Shown one piece after another: positions 40,364 through 51,729 of a stretch of 64,000 nucleotides of DNA. The notes under the pieces are model-generated. The model did no database searches and was not told the origin of the DNA. It worked only from the letters and a program-made list of their open reading frames with translations. The stretch spans positions 184,001-248,000 of the forward strand of contig RPFO01000127.1 of the NCBI GenBank assembly GCA_009746045.1. Direction: 5' to 3'. Both the position numbers and the translations under genes were made by a program. The DNA comes from Mesostigma viride (Eukaryota > Streptophyta > Mesostigmatophyceae > Mesostigmatales > Mesostigmataceae). Position 1 is the first letter of the stretch, and each line of letters opens with the position of its first letter.

Positions 40364-40590
40364 CAGCATTCTAACTACAACATCTATCTAGACAGCCTCA
40401 CGCTGCCCTAGGGGAGCTGTCTGGCGTGCCTCCCGTGGGTTTGCACACGCGGGCGCTTCCCCACAGGGGGGGGCTCGTTGTCCTCTATGACCTGGGCCCA
40501 CTTGGCCTTGTCCATCATCTTCTTCCAAATCCGACGGAGAGGCCTAGGCCCCCCAGCGCATGTGCGCCCATAATGGCCATGGATGATGCA
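40364..40590 (-). mobile_element. 3' fragment of LINE family B
   Basis: The left 95 bp match 735-846 (the family-B LINE end). Further right, the minus strand encodes an RRIWKKMMDKAKWAQVIED segment followed by a basic tail. This is comparable in layout to the LINE-A ORF2 C-terminus (LWTVMQDKTRWKKIVK), but is a distinct family. Confidence 0.55.
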
Positions 40591-40768
40591 TTCAGTAAGA
40601 ATTTAGCCACGCCCTGCCTATAATGGACCCCCCATGGATGCTGCATTAAGAATTAGCTCAGCCCTGCCTATACAGAGAGTCACTCTCTGATGAGAAGCCA
40701 TGCCTTAGCTTTTGTATAGCCATGTTGATCTTCCCCCACCATGACAGGCTCCCCCTTCGCTGCAGTAT

Positions 40769-42374
40769 TAAAAAAAATTAAAAATTAAATTATAACATGC
40801 CTCCGTTGGGAGATCATGTAGCACATATTCCTTGATGGGTGGTGGTGTGGAGAGAGCCGCGTAATCGGACTAACCTATAACCCTAATCTAGCTAGTCTAG
40901 AAAAATCCTAACTACCCTACTCATCAAAACGCCTCCTCCTCTTGGGGGGAGGTGGCTTGCCCACAGGGTCGGGCGTGTGAGCCTTGACAATCCTCTTCCA
41001 CCGCGTCTTGTTCTGCATGGCAGTCCAAAGAAGGGAGAGAGAGTGGATGCGGTATTCAAACTGGGCTGGGACCAGTAGGTCATCCAGCAACATCTGTACG
41101 TAGTTCGTGACATGTTTCCCTACCCTTTTGGCAATGCCCTTGGGGCCAGGCCAGGTCAGAATGTGCCGCCCTGGCTGGCCAAGCCGCTGGGGGCCTGCCA
41201 GACCAAGGGCGGTGTCGACCTGGCTGGTGCGAGCAAGGTGTCCTACAAATGCTATCCTACGCTGTCTAATCTTGTCCAAAATACGAGGCATGCCCTGATA
41301 CAAAGACTCTGATGACGGGCGCTTGGAAAACCCTACGTTAAGGACCTGTCGGAGCATCCTGTAAACTGTGCCATCTAGCCTAGATGCCAGTGTGGGGGTG
41401 AGTGTCCACGCCTCGGCGCCATACGTGAGCACCGTGAGGACGAGGACCTTTGAAGAGCATGCGCTTGCGGTGCTCGCCCAGCTAGGCCCTTGGAGCGCCA
41501 GTAGGTGTTGAGCGAACGGAGCCTAGCCCAGGCCAGGCCAATGCGGGTGTCCACATTGTCGGCGGTGTCAGGGAGCCAGCTCCCTAACAGTTTGAAGCGA
41601 TCGCGGAACGGGACCGTCGTCCCGTCGAGCAGGCGCGGCGGCGGCGGTGTACTGGAGGCCCCAATCACCATCAACTCAGTTTTGACACTAATCTCCAACC
41701 CCACCGCCCTCGCCTCCAGGCCCAGACAGTCCAGCCAGGTCTCAGTGAATGTGCTCGGGGCGCGCGATGAGGGTGGTGTCACCCGCATAAATCAGGTCGG
41801 CCAGGCGGTAGCCAGGTTCGACCCCGCCGTGCTCTTTCTCGTTAAGGATGTCCAAGCCTGGCTCGAACCCCTTAAGAGCAGTAAAGCGCGCACGTGCTGG
41901 GCGCATGACGTGATCCACGACAATAATGAACAGGTATGGCCGGGGACAGGACACAACCTTGCCACACTGACCCTGTGGTGAAGAGGGAATGGTGGGGTGG
42001 CATGCCTTCCGCAGTCCGCACTTCTGCCTGTGATCGAGCCCTCATACCGGCCGTCGGCGAATGGCAGCAATAAACGCAGGTGGCACTCGATCCAGAGCTA
42101 GGATGGCCCAAAGAGCCTCCCAGAGGACCGTGTCAAAGGCCTTGATATAGTCAACAAAAATGAAGACCAGCGGCAAACTGTCTGAGGGGGAAGGCGACGC
42201 ACCTCCTCCATCAACCGGCGCGCGACAAACACAGCCATGACAGTGTTACGACCACGACGGAAACCCATCTGAGACTCACCCAGGTGTGGGTCCAGCGCGG
42301 TGCGGAGCCTGTGCAGCATCATGCGCATGAAGACCTTCAGCGCGGCGCTCTGGAGGCAGACACCCCGGTACTTA
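40769..42374 (-). mobile_element. 5'-truncated LINE-A copy
   Basis: Flanked by the 11-bp duplication CGCTGCAGTAT (40758-40768 and 42375-42385). It contains the RT half of ORF2 broken into several frames (40917-41432, 41375-41788, 41742-41954, 42098-42400 region), the same 3' UTR, the hairpin TCTCC-CAAC-GGAGG (about 40800-40813) and an AATT/A-rich tail. The 5' truncation point lies within the RT domain. It sits in the 3' UTR of ORF1 element copy C. Confidence 0.88.
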
Positions 42375-42559
42375 CGCTGCAGTATAGCTTGATAGATCAT
42401 GGGGGTGCAGGTGCCCTTGGTGCACCTCGAGCAAGTGTCGTTTACATTCCCACCCTTGCAGGAAGTAGCTTAGAATAGAAGCCATATGCCCCTTCTCTGG
42501 GATATGTGCTACATTTAGTCCCAACGGAGTTATGTTCCTAATTAATTAATTAATACTAA

Positions 42560-44120
42560 TTAATTAATTAATTAATTAAAATCATAGCTCCGTTGGGAGC
42601 ATATGTAACACATACTGTAGCCCTGCATGAGAAAGGGGCATCTATGGGTTTGTAATACAATCAGGGCGACAACCTGCAGGTGTAGGATGTACAACTATCA
42701 CCTGCTCTGGGTGCACTAGGTGCACCTGCACCTCCATGATGGTTCATGCCTCCTAAACAAGCACAGGCACCCAGGGGGGGCTTGAGGAGAGGGCCTAGAA
42801 GGCCTACATGACATATGGGGTGGAAGGTATGTGGCTAGGCTATAGCTAGGGTACACATGGCCTCTCAGCAGGGAGTAACTCCCTGCATGGGCAAAGCATG
42901 ACTCGACATTGCTACGGCTAGTGCAAGGGCGGGTGTGGGCCCATCACGTAGGCATACATGGCCACGTCACTAAGCTTTCTAGTCTACACTACTGCTATAT
43001 TCCCTAGGCTGGGGTGGCTGGGGTGGCTGGGGTTGCAGGGGTCGCCTGCCAGGGCTTGTGGGCGACGTAGATGTCCGCCCCCTTCCAGTAGACCGGCTTC
43101 TGCCCCGCCGTCTGCCGAAGCTGGAGGTAGGTCGGCCATAACTCCCGTCGCCGTTGTTGCTGCGTCAAGGTCAAGTCGTCGTCCAACGTGTAGGCGGTCC
43201 CCCCAAGCCGCTTGCGACACTTGAGGAACTCCATCTTATCCGCCATGGTGTCAAAGGTGAGGAGCAAGGGGGAGGGGCCGGCCTTACCCCGCGAGCGGGG
43301 AAGGCGGGTCACCCCCCGCGGCTTGCCCTTACCAGTGATAGCCACTGATGGGGACAAGGATTTTGTTCTCAAACGCCAGGGCAAGGGTCTCGGAGGTCTC
43401 GTCCTGCAGCGGGTCGAAGTGCTTGACTATGACGTTAAGGCTGCGCTTGGCGAGCTCGGCCTCCTCGCGGAGGTCCAGCGTCTGCTGCTTAAGCTGGGCG
43501 GCGACGGCGGAGATGGTGGAGGTGGCGTGTTGCTTAAGCATGTCCGCCCAGGTCGGGATGGGAGGAGCATCGCCGGCAGGGCCAGCAGGGGCTGGCCGAG
43601 CGGCGATGTCCTTCACCGCCTGAGCAGTGATGCCGGCGGTGTTCTGCAAGCATTCGATGGCTATGGCATTGTCCTGTAGGCGCTTGTCGATGGCGAGAAG
43701 CTGGGCCGTGAGGGCGTCGGTTGTGGTGGAGGTGGAGGCGAGGAGCTTGGAGGTGGCGGTGGTGGTGGAGGAGAGGATGGGAAGCTCGGCAGCCAACGTG
43801 CCGCCCATGGCCGCCACATCTGCGGCCAGGGGTGTCACGTGCTGCTCGATGGCGTTGTTCATGATGGAGCGAATTTCGGAGGTGGAGGGGGGGGCCCAGA
43901 TGTCGGCGACAGAGCGCCCGAGGAGGCAGCAGAGGGCGAGGAGCTGAAGGCGGGGGCGGGAGTAGCTGGACAGATCCGACGGGGAATCCATGCGGGTAGG
44001 CATAATGATGCGGCCTTGGACGTAAAAGTGCTTGCCCAGGGCAAGAAGCGAGGTGCGCGACCCGAAGAACACGGCGTTCATAAACTGGATGGGATTTGCG
44101 CGGCCTTGTGTCCACCATGT
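42560..44120 (-). mobile_element. ORF1-type retroelement copy A, 5'-truncated
   Basis: Minus-oriented: ORF1 (44081-43004), a 3' UTR of about 400 bp, the hairpin GCTCC-CAAC-GGAGC (42587-42600) and an AATT tail (42556-42581) that abuts the tail of copy C. No RT is present. The 5' end stops near 44120, inside ORF1. Confidence 0.72.
43004..44081 (-). pseudogene. ORF1-type protein, copy A
   Basis: The best preserved ORF1. 44081-43329 gives MNAVFFGSRTSLLAL, LLALCCLLGRS, EQHVTPLAADVAAMGGTL, TWADMLKQHATSTISA, EEAELAKRSLNVIVKHFD and ALAFENKIL. A single frame change near 43340 leads into the C-terminal part (MADKMEFLKCRKRL, LDDDLTLTQQQRRRELWPTYLQLR, HKPWQATP) to the stop at 43004. The C-terminal fold is the most conserved part among all copies. 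The N-terminal about 60 residues are missing. Confidence 0.75.
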
Positions 44121-44813
44121 AGCTGATTTGTAAATTAATACTAAGGATTATGCTTAATAGACAATTAAGGTTCCTTTACTCTGTATTGGCACCCACGTGA
44201 CACAGTCACATGCTTATTAATTAATTAATGCATACTCGATCTGAGTAACATGCGTATCTATGCAAGCATATAAGTAATACTGTATTGCCAAACAATATCC
44301 ATGCATCGGACCGCCCAATGAAAAGTTATACACAAGAGTTCATGGGCGTGCATGCATGCCTAGGGGACCAGTGGAATACGGAACAAAGCGACTTGGAAGC
44401 AACGTTTGTATAGTAATACTAATAGCTGCACCATCAAGCATGTTGTTGCAATACCGCCATCTGAGCCGCCCGCAGCCTTTGGACATCCTGCAACTCTGCT
44501 GGCTTCTGGCATGCCTCGCTGACACAAGGGCATGAATGCTTAATGTGTGCACGTCACTAAGGCATAAAATACATTACAAACACTCATTGGAAGAATAACA
44601 TACATTTATAGATCACCTTTGGTTATAAGCTGCCAGTGTCAGAGTGACCTCCAACCATCCAGTTTCACATGTATGTCTGGACCACGTAACACCCATCTGC
44701 CAGCGCATACCACCACACCCACTTCGCTAGTCCAGGCCATCCACGGCCCCCTGATGCAGCCCCTCCCGCCGGCCGCCGTTCCGGCGATCAACTATTTATT
44801 AATCCTAATGCTG
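44121..44813. other. Spacer with a family-E relic
   Basis: 44168-44235 (plus) carries the family-E terminus: CACGTGACACAGTCACATG, then an AATT tail. It has one stem mismatch relative to 11408-11426. Otherwise nothing is recognised. The region is downstream of the phosphatase gene and may hold its 3' UTR. Confidence 0.5.
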
Positions 44814-47800
44814 CTATTGATGGTCCTTGTCCGCCTCATGCGGACCCAAGTACCCAGCCAGCGTCTTATCGAGCAGCAGCCGCGCCGACGTGTCGTTGAC
44901 CTTGACAAGCTCCCACCCCACACGTGGCGCGAATCGGACGACCGTCGCCGAGCACGTGTCGATGTTGACGTGGCGCGTGAACTGCGGGGAGAAGTGAAGC
45001 ATGCCGCGCAGGAGGCATTTGATCGCCATTCCGTGGGAGAACACCAGCACGCGGCGCACCCGGCGTCCGTCTGCGGTGACCTCATACGGCACGGCTGGGA
45101 ACCCGCCGACTTCCTTCAAGCCCTTGGCCGTATCCAGGCCGTCGGTCAGGCTGCTCACGGGTCCGTTTGCCGTGTTGCTGGACGACCCCGGGGCGTGTTT
45201 ATGCGACTCTGGCCGTGGGCAGGCCAGCTTGAGCATCACCTGGTCACGGGGGAGGATGAGACAGGGGGGCCGAGGTGTGGCAAGCGGGGAGGGGAGGAGC
45301 AGACAAAGTCATTCGAGGGAGAAGATACCGCTTTCCAGGGCACGACCCGCGCCAGGATTCTACTTCCTTACCGGCCACAGCGAGCGAGATAAATAGAAGA
45401 AAGTTTGAAGTTAGTCAGAGGAAATCTTGCATCATATCTTCCAGCTTCACACCTGCTGCAATGGCCCCACAGCCATTCCTATTCCCAGGTTCCCGACCAG
45501 GGCGTAATGCCATAACAACTGATGTCCGACATAAGCTCTGCAAGGTATGGAAGGACTATAACCTATATCATCAATATTTCATCATGGCCACACCTCGCCC
45601 GCTATGTGGCAAGTAAGAGGACGACAAGTACCCTACAATGGGGGCACGGGCGCAAAACCATGCCAACCAGCCGGCATTACCACGACCAATGTCCACATTG
45701 ACTGCCCCCTCACCTGCATCATGCCAGCTACATACTGTCGTCAGAAAGCAACAAGCGTGAAAACGCTAGCTGCCAAGCTGAGATTCCGCGGAACACAGAA
45801 AATAAGAAAGCCCAGAAGCTACCAGCAAGGAATCGAACATAGGGCTTTTGGCATGATTTCGCGGCTGTGTGGGTATTCTGATCCAAAGGCATCTCACTTA
45901 ACGTTTCGAAACAGCCCAACTGCGAAAAACCTCTTTACCGGAGAGGGTTGCCAATATGTCCAATATTGTTGAATCTATAGCTACATATAGCCATCACCCG
46001 CTCACCTGCACCATGCCCATAGTACATATAGTGACCATTGCCCCCACTCACCTGCACCATGCCCATAGTACATGTAGTGACCATCCCCCCCTCACCTACA
46101 CCATGCCCATAGTACATTTAGTGACCATCCCCCCTCACCTGCATCATGCGTGTCTCTACGTCGCGCTGCGACTCGCCATCTGGTGCGTGGAAGTCGGGGT
46201 GCTGCACGGCCGCCAGCAGCTGCATGGCTACCGTGTAGTGGGTCGACCGCGCCTCCCCTTCCCACGCGCCCATCGACATCTCCTGCAACGACTCGTCCGT
46301 CTCAATGTGGTCATCGGGCCAGCCCAGCTCCTGGAGAGCATAACAGACGGGGATGGGGATGGGGATGGGGATGGGGATGGGGATGGGGATGGGGATGGGG
46401 ATGGGGATGGGGATGGGGATGGGGATGGGGATGGGGATGGGGATGGGGATGGGGATGGGGATGGGGATGGGGATGGGGATGGGGATGGGGATGGGGATGG
46501 GGATGGGGATGGGGATGGGGATGGGGATGGGGATGGGGATGGGGATGGGGATGGGGATGGGGATGGGGATGGGGATGGGGATGGGGATGGGGATGGGGAT
46601 GGGGATGGGGATGGGGATGGGGATGGGGATGGGGATGGGGACCGGGCACACAATCCGTTAAGGTTACATTCCAAGTGTAAATCCAAGTGAAGGGATGTGG
46701 CCATCGGGCCAGCACAGCTGCTGGGGATACGGGGATGGGCATGCACATATAAAGTGGGTTACTAATGAGTAGTAGTGCGGAGGAGTGCAGCGGCAGGGCT
46801 AGCTGAGTTTCAGGGGAAGAGAGGCGGGTAAGGGCATGCCACAATACTGGATGACGGTAAGGTTCGGGTAGGGAGGGATGCCAGGGTCGGGCCCTTCCAG
46901 CTCGCGTGTCTCATCTAACTTGATATGGCACAGCATGCACGTTGCGTTGGTGGACCGATGCAAGCTCATCTGTGAACAAATGCTGCAGCACATGCACACG
47001 GAATGGTGGCAGGCTGCCACAGGCTCAAGTCGCTGGCGACGTGAGCCGATGCTGCCACAGGAAGCGGACATGCCGCACATGGGGAGACCCACCCCCCTGG
47101 GAACATCACCCAATAGTTTGCCTTGTTTCCCCAGCATTGACTAGACGACAACGACGCCAGCATATCCACCAGCACGTCCACCAGCATGACCAACAGCATG
47201 ACCGCCAGCATCCCCACCAGAAGCCCCGCCAGCCTCAACGCCAGCATCACCGCCAGCATCCCCGCCAGCCTCCCTGCCAGGCTCATCGCCAGCATCACCG
47301 CCAGCATCCCCACCAGCAATAACACCCATAGCTTCCGTCCAACAGCGCAACGCACCTTGCAGACGATCCTTGCGGTGTCGAGCGCCCGAATAAGCGGCGA
47401 GGAGACCACCTGGTGGGGCCGCATGTGCGCAAACCGGGCCAAGAACAGCCCCAGTGCGCGCGCCTCGTCGCGGCCCCTCGCTGTGAGCTGGGCCTCAGGG
47501 CAGCGCCCGCCGACCACGTGTGCATGCTTCTGGTGCTCGCCCTCGCCGTGCCGCAGCAGCCATACCTCCGTTTGGAGCTCCTCGCTCTCTTGCCTGCGCG
47601 GGTCGAGACTTGAAGGGGTCAAAGACAGTAGCCACGCTGAAGGGAAACAGCGTTATCATACATGGGTCGAGAGTTTAAGCTGTTGGACGACAGAGGCTGC
47701 GGTAAAGGAAGGGGTGGGGTGGGTGGGGGGAAGAAATAGCTAGCATGTTCAATTATGATGTTATGAGACGATATGATGACAATGGAGTGGAAGGGTAGCG

Positions 47801-49424
47801 TTAGCACCGACGGAAGTTATGACGGTGAAACAAAAGATGATGGCGATGGTTATAGTGACGGTGGCCCATGATGGCGATGGTAATAGTGACGGTGGCCCAT
47901 GATGGCGATGGTGATAGTGACGGTGGCCCATGATGGCGATGGTAATAGTGACGGTGGCCCATGATGGTGATGGCAAGGGCGATCCCAGCTTGGCATGGAT
48001 GACCCTCCGAACGGATCAGTTCCCACCATGCCAACATGGTGGCAGCCATGGCAACAAACACTGACAGCAACGAGACAAAAACAACAATAATGGCATGTGT
48101 GCTGGTGACTATCTCATCACAAATTTGACTGCTGACACTGCCATTTTCATTACCAACTAAAAGCACGTGCAGCAACCGAGCGGGTTGCGGCCACAAGCCG
48201 CACGATGGGCCCCAAGCGAGCGAGGTCACGGATCAACCCCCCGAAACCTAAGTCGTTGCAGCAATGCAGGCAGACCCATGGGGCGAGGCGTAGGCAAAAT
48301 GGGGCTGAAGTACTATACTAACAGCAATCGTATGCAAAAAAGCACTTCCCCCCCCTCCCCCATACACACAAAATCATCCACCTGCGCGAGAGGTCCCTCC
48401 TAACAACCCCTAGCAGCCGTAAACAAGGTACGCGGCAGCAAAATGATACCTTCAGGTTAATATGTAATACGATTCCTATACGCGGTAGCAATATGATACC
48501 TATAGGGTAATATATAATACGATTCCTATACGCGGTAGCAATATGATACCTATAGGGTAATATGTAATATGATTCCTATACGCGGAAGCAATATGAGATG
48601 TAAGATCTGGCCAAGTGTCTAACCACGCCCACCCACCTGCGCGAGACGTCCCTCATTGCGTCATCCATCGAGGCGTCGCACATCTCCTCCCCGTCCCGCT
48701 CCACCACGTCATTGACCACGCCGCCACCGCTGGCATCTGCCCCCCCCTCCCCCTCCACTGCCAGGGGTGCCCCCCTCGGCCAAGCCGCGGTCACCACGCG
48801 CCCATCCGCCCCCTTCTCCACACCTGCGTTCATGCGCTTAAGGGCGGCCGTCGCCGCGGCCATCGCGTCATCCTGCCCCCGCGCCGCTGCCGCCACCGTG
48901 GCCTGTGCCAGATGTGAGTAGTCGCGGGGGGCAACAGCCGTGTGGTGGGCCTGCTGTCGCGCAAACCATGAAGCCGAGTCGACGGTCCCACTGCTTGCAT
49001 ACGCGACTGGTGTGGCTGTGGTGCCGGGGGTGGGGGTGGGACTGACGGCTGTTAAGGCAGAAATGGGATGATGCAGCGACTGCTGCTGATGGTGATGATC
49101 TGGGGATGATGTCGCAATCGCCCTCGTCGTCGTCGTCGTCGACTCTGATGATTTCTCAACTGCCTGCCCACCCCCACCGGCGTCGCTCGAGGGACGAGAT
49201 GGCTCCGGCTGGTCCGCCCACCCCCCCTGGGCGGACACCTGCAGGGCGTGCGCGAAACGGTCGCGCATCGGCGACCAGGCGGCCTCATGGGCGGATGAAG
49301 GAATAAGAGACGGCGATGGCGACGAGGATGGGTATGCTTGGTGAGGCAAGGACGCATTGGCGGCTTTGGTGACGGATGATGGCGGCTCCTCGTCATCAAT
49401 GTCCACCAGGCTGACAAGAGGCAT
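44814..49424 (-). CDS. Histidine-phosphatase superfamily (phosphoglycerate-mutase-like) protein
   Basis: Four exons: 49424-48637, 47593-47356, 46330-46139, 45239-44814. They have GT/AG borders and compatible phases, giving 547 residues. The first 262 residues are low-complexity (Ser, Ala, His, Thr-rich), starting [15 protein letters not shown], and unlike the family. The phosphatase domain begins [10 protein letters not shown] with the phospho-acceptor His278. It continues with [14 protein letters not shown] (Arg), [12 protein letters not shown] (acid residue) and [14 protein letters not shown] with the second catalytic His475. All core residues are present, so an active phosphohydrolase is likely; the substrate is unknown. 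Introns are rich in satellites. ATG 49424 is chosen because upstream in-frame sequence is Leu-rich and non-conserved looking, but an earlier start is possible. Confidence 0.88.
45820..45950 (-). repeat. tRNA-like dispersed repeat, second copy
   Basis: B-box-like ATGTTCGATTCC on the minus strand at about 45827-45838, with the same downstream block as 54830-54950. It ends with the shared TTTACCGGAGAG. Confidence 0.4.
46350..46641. repeat. (GGGGAT)n hexanucleotide array in phosphatase intron 2
   Basis: About 48 perfect copies, ending 20 bp before the acceptor of exon 3 when read on the gene's strand (CCCCAT repeats). All six frames are open through it, which explains the overlapping IPIPIP, PSPSPS and DGDGDG ORFs. 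Confidence 0.97.
47150..47325. repeat. Minisatellite of CCAGCATCACCGCCAGCATC type
   Basis: Degenerate 9-12-bp units (CCGCCAGCATC, CCCGCCAGCCTC) in intron 2 of the phosphatase gene. Confidence 0.7.
47840..47965. repeat. 31-bp tandem repeat in phosphatase intron 1
   Basis: About four copies of GATGGCGATGGTAATAGTGA followed by CGGTGGCCCAT. Confidence 0.85.
48430..48600. repeat. 57-bp tandem repeat near phosphatase exon 1 donor
   Basis: Three to four units built of GCGGTAGCAATATGATACC, TATAGGGTAATAT and AATACGATTCCTATAC. To its left, 48378-48398 (CACCTGCGCGAGAGGTCCCTC) nearly duplicates the exon 1/intron 1 border at 48634-48654. Confidence 0.8.
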
Positions 49425-49904
49425 CTTCCAGAAGCCGAGTGAGGCCGGCTGAAGGTGATGGGGGCAAGCAAAAGGCAGGAGAATCAGGAGAGGAGCAGCG
49501 GAAAGGAGCAGTTGAAAATGAGGAAGCAAAGAGTGTGATGTGAGGTTATGCAAGGCGAGCAGGTGAGAGGGAGCAGAGAGAGTTAAGCAGAGGAAGAAAG
49601 GGAGCAGGAGCAAGAGACGGCAGATGAGAGGGATCAGAGATAGTGGGCGATGAAGCAACACGGGGGGACGAGCAGAAGAAGAAGGCAGGAAGACGAGAGG
49701 GCCGGTCCGGCCAGATGAAGCACAGGCCCGGCCAGGTCATCGTTCCCATCACTGCCCAGGAGAAGGCTACAGCCGGGCGATCCAACGATCGCATCGCAAC
49801 TTGGTCCCATGGCTGGAAGGCATGCCATGAAGGACGGGGATGACGTGCCACGCCCCCTGCTTGCCCATAACATCTCATTATAACAAACGGGCATATACGT
49901 AAGA

Positions 49905-50125
49905 GCGAGACAGTATACCTAAGAGCGAGACAGTATACCTAAGAGCGAGACAGTATACCTAAGAGCGAGACAGTACACCTAAGAGCTAGACAGTATACCT
50001 AAGAGGGAGACAGTATACCTAAGAGCGAGACAGTACACCTAAGAGCAAGACAGTATACCTAAGAGCGAGACACTATACCTAAGAGGGAGACAGTATACGT
50101 AAGAGGGAGACAGTACACCTCAGAG
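49905..50125. repeat. 20-bp minisatellite upstream of phosphatase gene
   Basis: About ten copies of AAGAGCGAGACAGTATACCT with scattered substitutions. The repeats are contiguous with no spacers, so this is not a CRISPR array. A second short array (GATACAGTGACCCTACT units) follows at 50228-50305. Confidence 0.9.
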
Positions 50126-50367
50126 CGACAACAGCAACCTCCCCCCAACATGCCTCCCCCCGCCTTTACAAGATATCTCTGAGAAAAAGGCAGCAAAACT
50201 CAGGACAAGAGCCGCGCATCTGATACACAGATACAGTGACCCTACTGATGCAGTGACTCTACTGACACAGTAAACCTACTGATACAGTGACCCTACTGAT
50301 ACGAACAAGTCGTAGCCACTCCACGTTGAGAGCCACCTGTGACACAAAAGCGTAGCAGCCACACCAC

Positions 50368-51729
50368 CTAGGAGAGCTTTATCCTGGACTGTCCTACCTC
50401 CTCCTGTGCCTCCTCGGCATGCTGCGACATGGCTTGCTGACCGTCACTTCCCCCCCGGACAGCAGCCGCATGCTCCCCCTCCCGCGACACCTGGCCCGCC
50501 ACCGCAGGCTCCGACACCTGCTCACCGACAGCCGGCGTCGGTAGCGCGTCAACACCACCAACAGCCGGCGCGTCCGCCCCACCCGTGACAGGCACCGCCA
50601 CATGGGCCGGTTCCTTCGGGTAGGCCTCCTTGGATCCTTGGCTGCCTATGTCCCCACAGACGTCACGTGCCGTAGCAGTGGGTACCGTGGCAGTGGAGGG
50701 TGTAGTATCAGATGCTGCAGTGTGGGATGAGCTCGTGGGAGCTGGGCTAGTGGCGGCGTGGTCAGCCGAGGCATCCTGGAGCGCCCCCTCCTGCGACGCA
50801 TGTGGGCCCGTGCTCACAGGGATCTCACAGCTGGCATCCGCCACCAGCGGTGCACTGGCGGGCAGCTCCAGCCCCACCTCGCCCACCGGGTGAGCACCCG
50901 CCATTGCCCCTGGGGCATCTGTGTGTGGGACCGAGAGGGCCGGCGAAGAAGAAGGCTGGACCAAGGGGGAACGGTTCCCAGAAATAGCAGGGGCAGGGCT
51001 AGTGCCAGAAATAGCAGGGGCAGGGCTGGTGGAACTGAAAGTGTGGCTGGTCACGGCACGGAGGTCAGGCGTCTGCGGGGCCGGTGGCTCTGCTGACGCA
51101 TCCGCGACTGGCGCTGGGTGCTTCACACACGAGGCCTGTGTGGGCGTGACAGGCGCTAGTGCGTCCATGTCCTCATTTACCAATGCATGGGAAGGGCCAG
51201 CTGCCAAGGGTGGCAGATGTGCTGTCGCAATTGCCTGTGCCGCAACGTCGGGCTGCGCTGCCACGCCTGCACCCGTGGGTACATCGGCTGCTTCAAACCC
51301 GACGTCGCCGTTGTGTGCCGCCGTAAGCTCGCGCACTGCCGTCGTCGAGGCGCCATCGGCAGCTGACGAGACGCTTTGCGACTCCGACGGAGTCGCCAAC
51401 TTCTGATGCAACTCGTTCGCCTCAGCAGCTAGACTTCCTTCACCGCCGCCTTCTGTAACTGCAGCAATAGCGGGAGGCTCTGCCTCGTGTGAAGCATCGT
51501 CCTGCACTTTCTCATCCGACGTTGCGACGACAACAACGCTACGGCCCTTTTCGGTGGGCGGGCCTCTATCATGTTCACTGGTTGCCGCAGCGTCAACTGG
51601 GCCGCCCCCAGGCGTTTCTACCAGTACGCCAGTGTTGCCCACATCTTCCGCATGGGCTGTTTCGGCGACCCTCTCCTTTTTCTCAATATCCTCGTCCTCG
51701 CTGCTTTCTGACGACTCTGCGGCACCCAT
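50368..51729 (-). CDS. Hypothetical Ala/Ser/Pro-rich acidic protein
   Basis: 453 codons from ATG 51729. It begins MGAAESSESSEDEDIEKKE: Gly2 could be myristoylated and the Ser/Asp/Glu stretch resembles a CK2 substrate. The rest is low-complexity, rich in Ala, Pro, Ser, Thr, Val and Gly, with two direct copies of SPAPAISG (about 265-285). No domain, signal peptide or membrane segment is seen. The uninterrupted frame in GC-rich sequence, with an acidic-to-neutral gradient, favours a real intrinsically disordered protein, but a spurious GC-rich ORF cannot be excluded. It lies head-to-tail upstream of the phosphatase gene on the same strand. Confidence 0.5.
   Translation of the reverse strand: MGAAESSESSEDEDIEKKERVAETAHAEDVGNTGVLVETPGGGPVDAAATSEHDRGPPTEKGRSVVVVATSDEKVQDDASHEAEPPAIAAVTEGGGEGSLAAEANELHQKLATPSESQSVSSAADGASTTAVRELTAAHNGDVGFEAADVPTGAGVAAQPDVAAQAIATAHLPPLAAGPSHALVNEDMDALAPVTPTQASCVKHPAPVADASAEPPAPQTPDLRAVTSHTFSSTSPAPAISGTSPAPAISGNRSPLVQPSSSPALSVPHTDAPGAMAGAHPVGEVGLELPASAPLVADASCEIPVSTGPHASQEGALQDASADHAATSPAPTSSSHTAASDTTPSTATVPTATARDVCGDIGSQGSKEAYPKEPAHVAVPVTGGADAPAVGGVDALPTPAVGEQVSEPAVAGQVSREGEHAAAVRGGSDGQQAMSQHAEEAQEEVGQSRIKLS

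Larger units (their letters stand above)
32810..42555 (+). mobile_element. ORF1-type retroelement copy C, multiply interrupted
   Basis: Plus-oriented. Its parts are the 5' UTR and first codons (about 32810-33032, ATG at 32991), most of ORF1 (39432-40360), 3' UTR pieces (about 40590-40757 and 42386-42516), the hairpin AGTCC-CAAC-GGAGT (42517-42530) and an AATT tail (about 42540-42557). Inserted into it are an LTR element (33033-39431), a family-B LINE piece (about 40364-40590) and a truncated LINE-A (40769-42374). The reading frame has early stops, so it is dead. Its exact 5' boundary is uncertain. Confidence 0.65.

Noticed and set aside
46118-46844. Overlapping ORFs of IPIPIP, PSPSPS, HPHPHP, MGMGMG, DGDGDG type
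   Set aside because: They are artefacts of the (GGGGAT)n array.
47150-47325. Coding minisatellite (GGDAGGDAG frames)
   Set aside because: It lies in intron 2 of the phosphatase gene, whose flanking exons join in phase without it.
49905-50125. Regular 20-bp repeats resembling a CRISPR array
   Set aside because: There are no spacers between the units and the genome is eukaryotic; this is a minisatellite.
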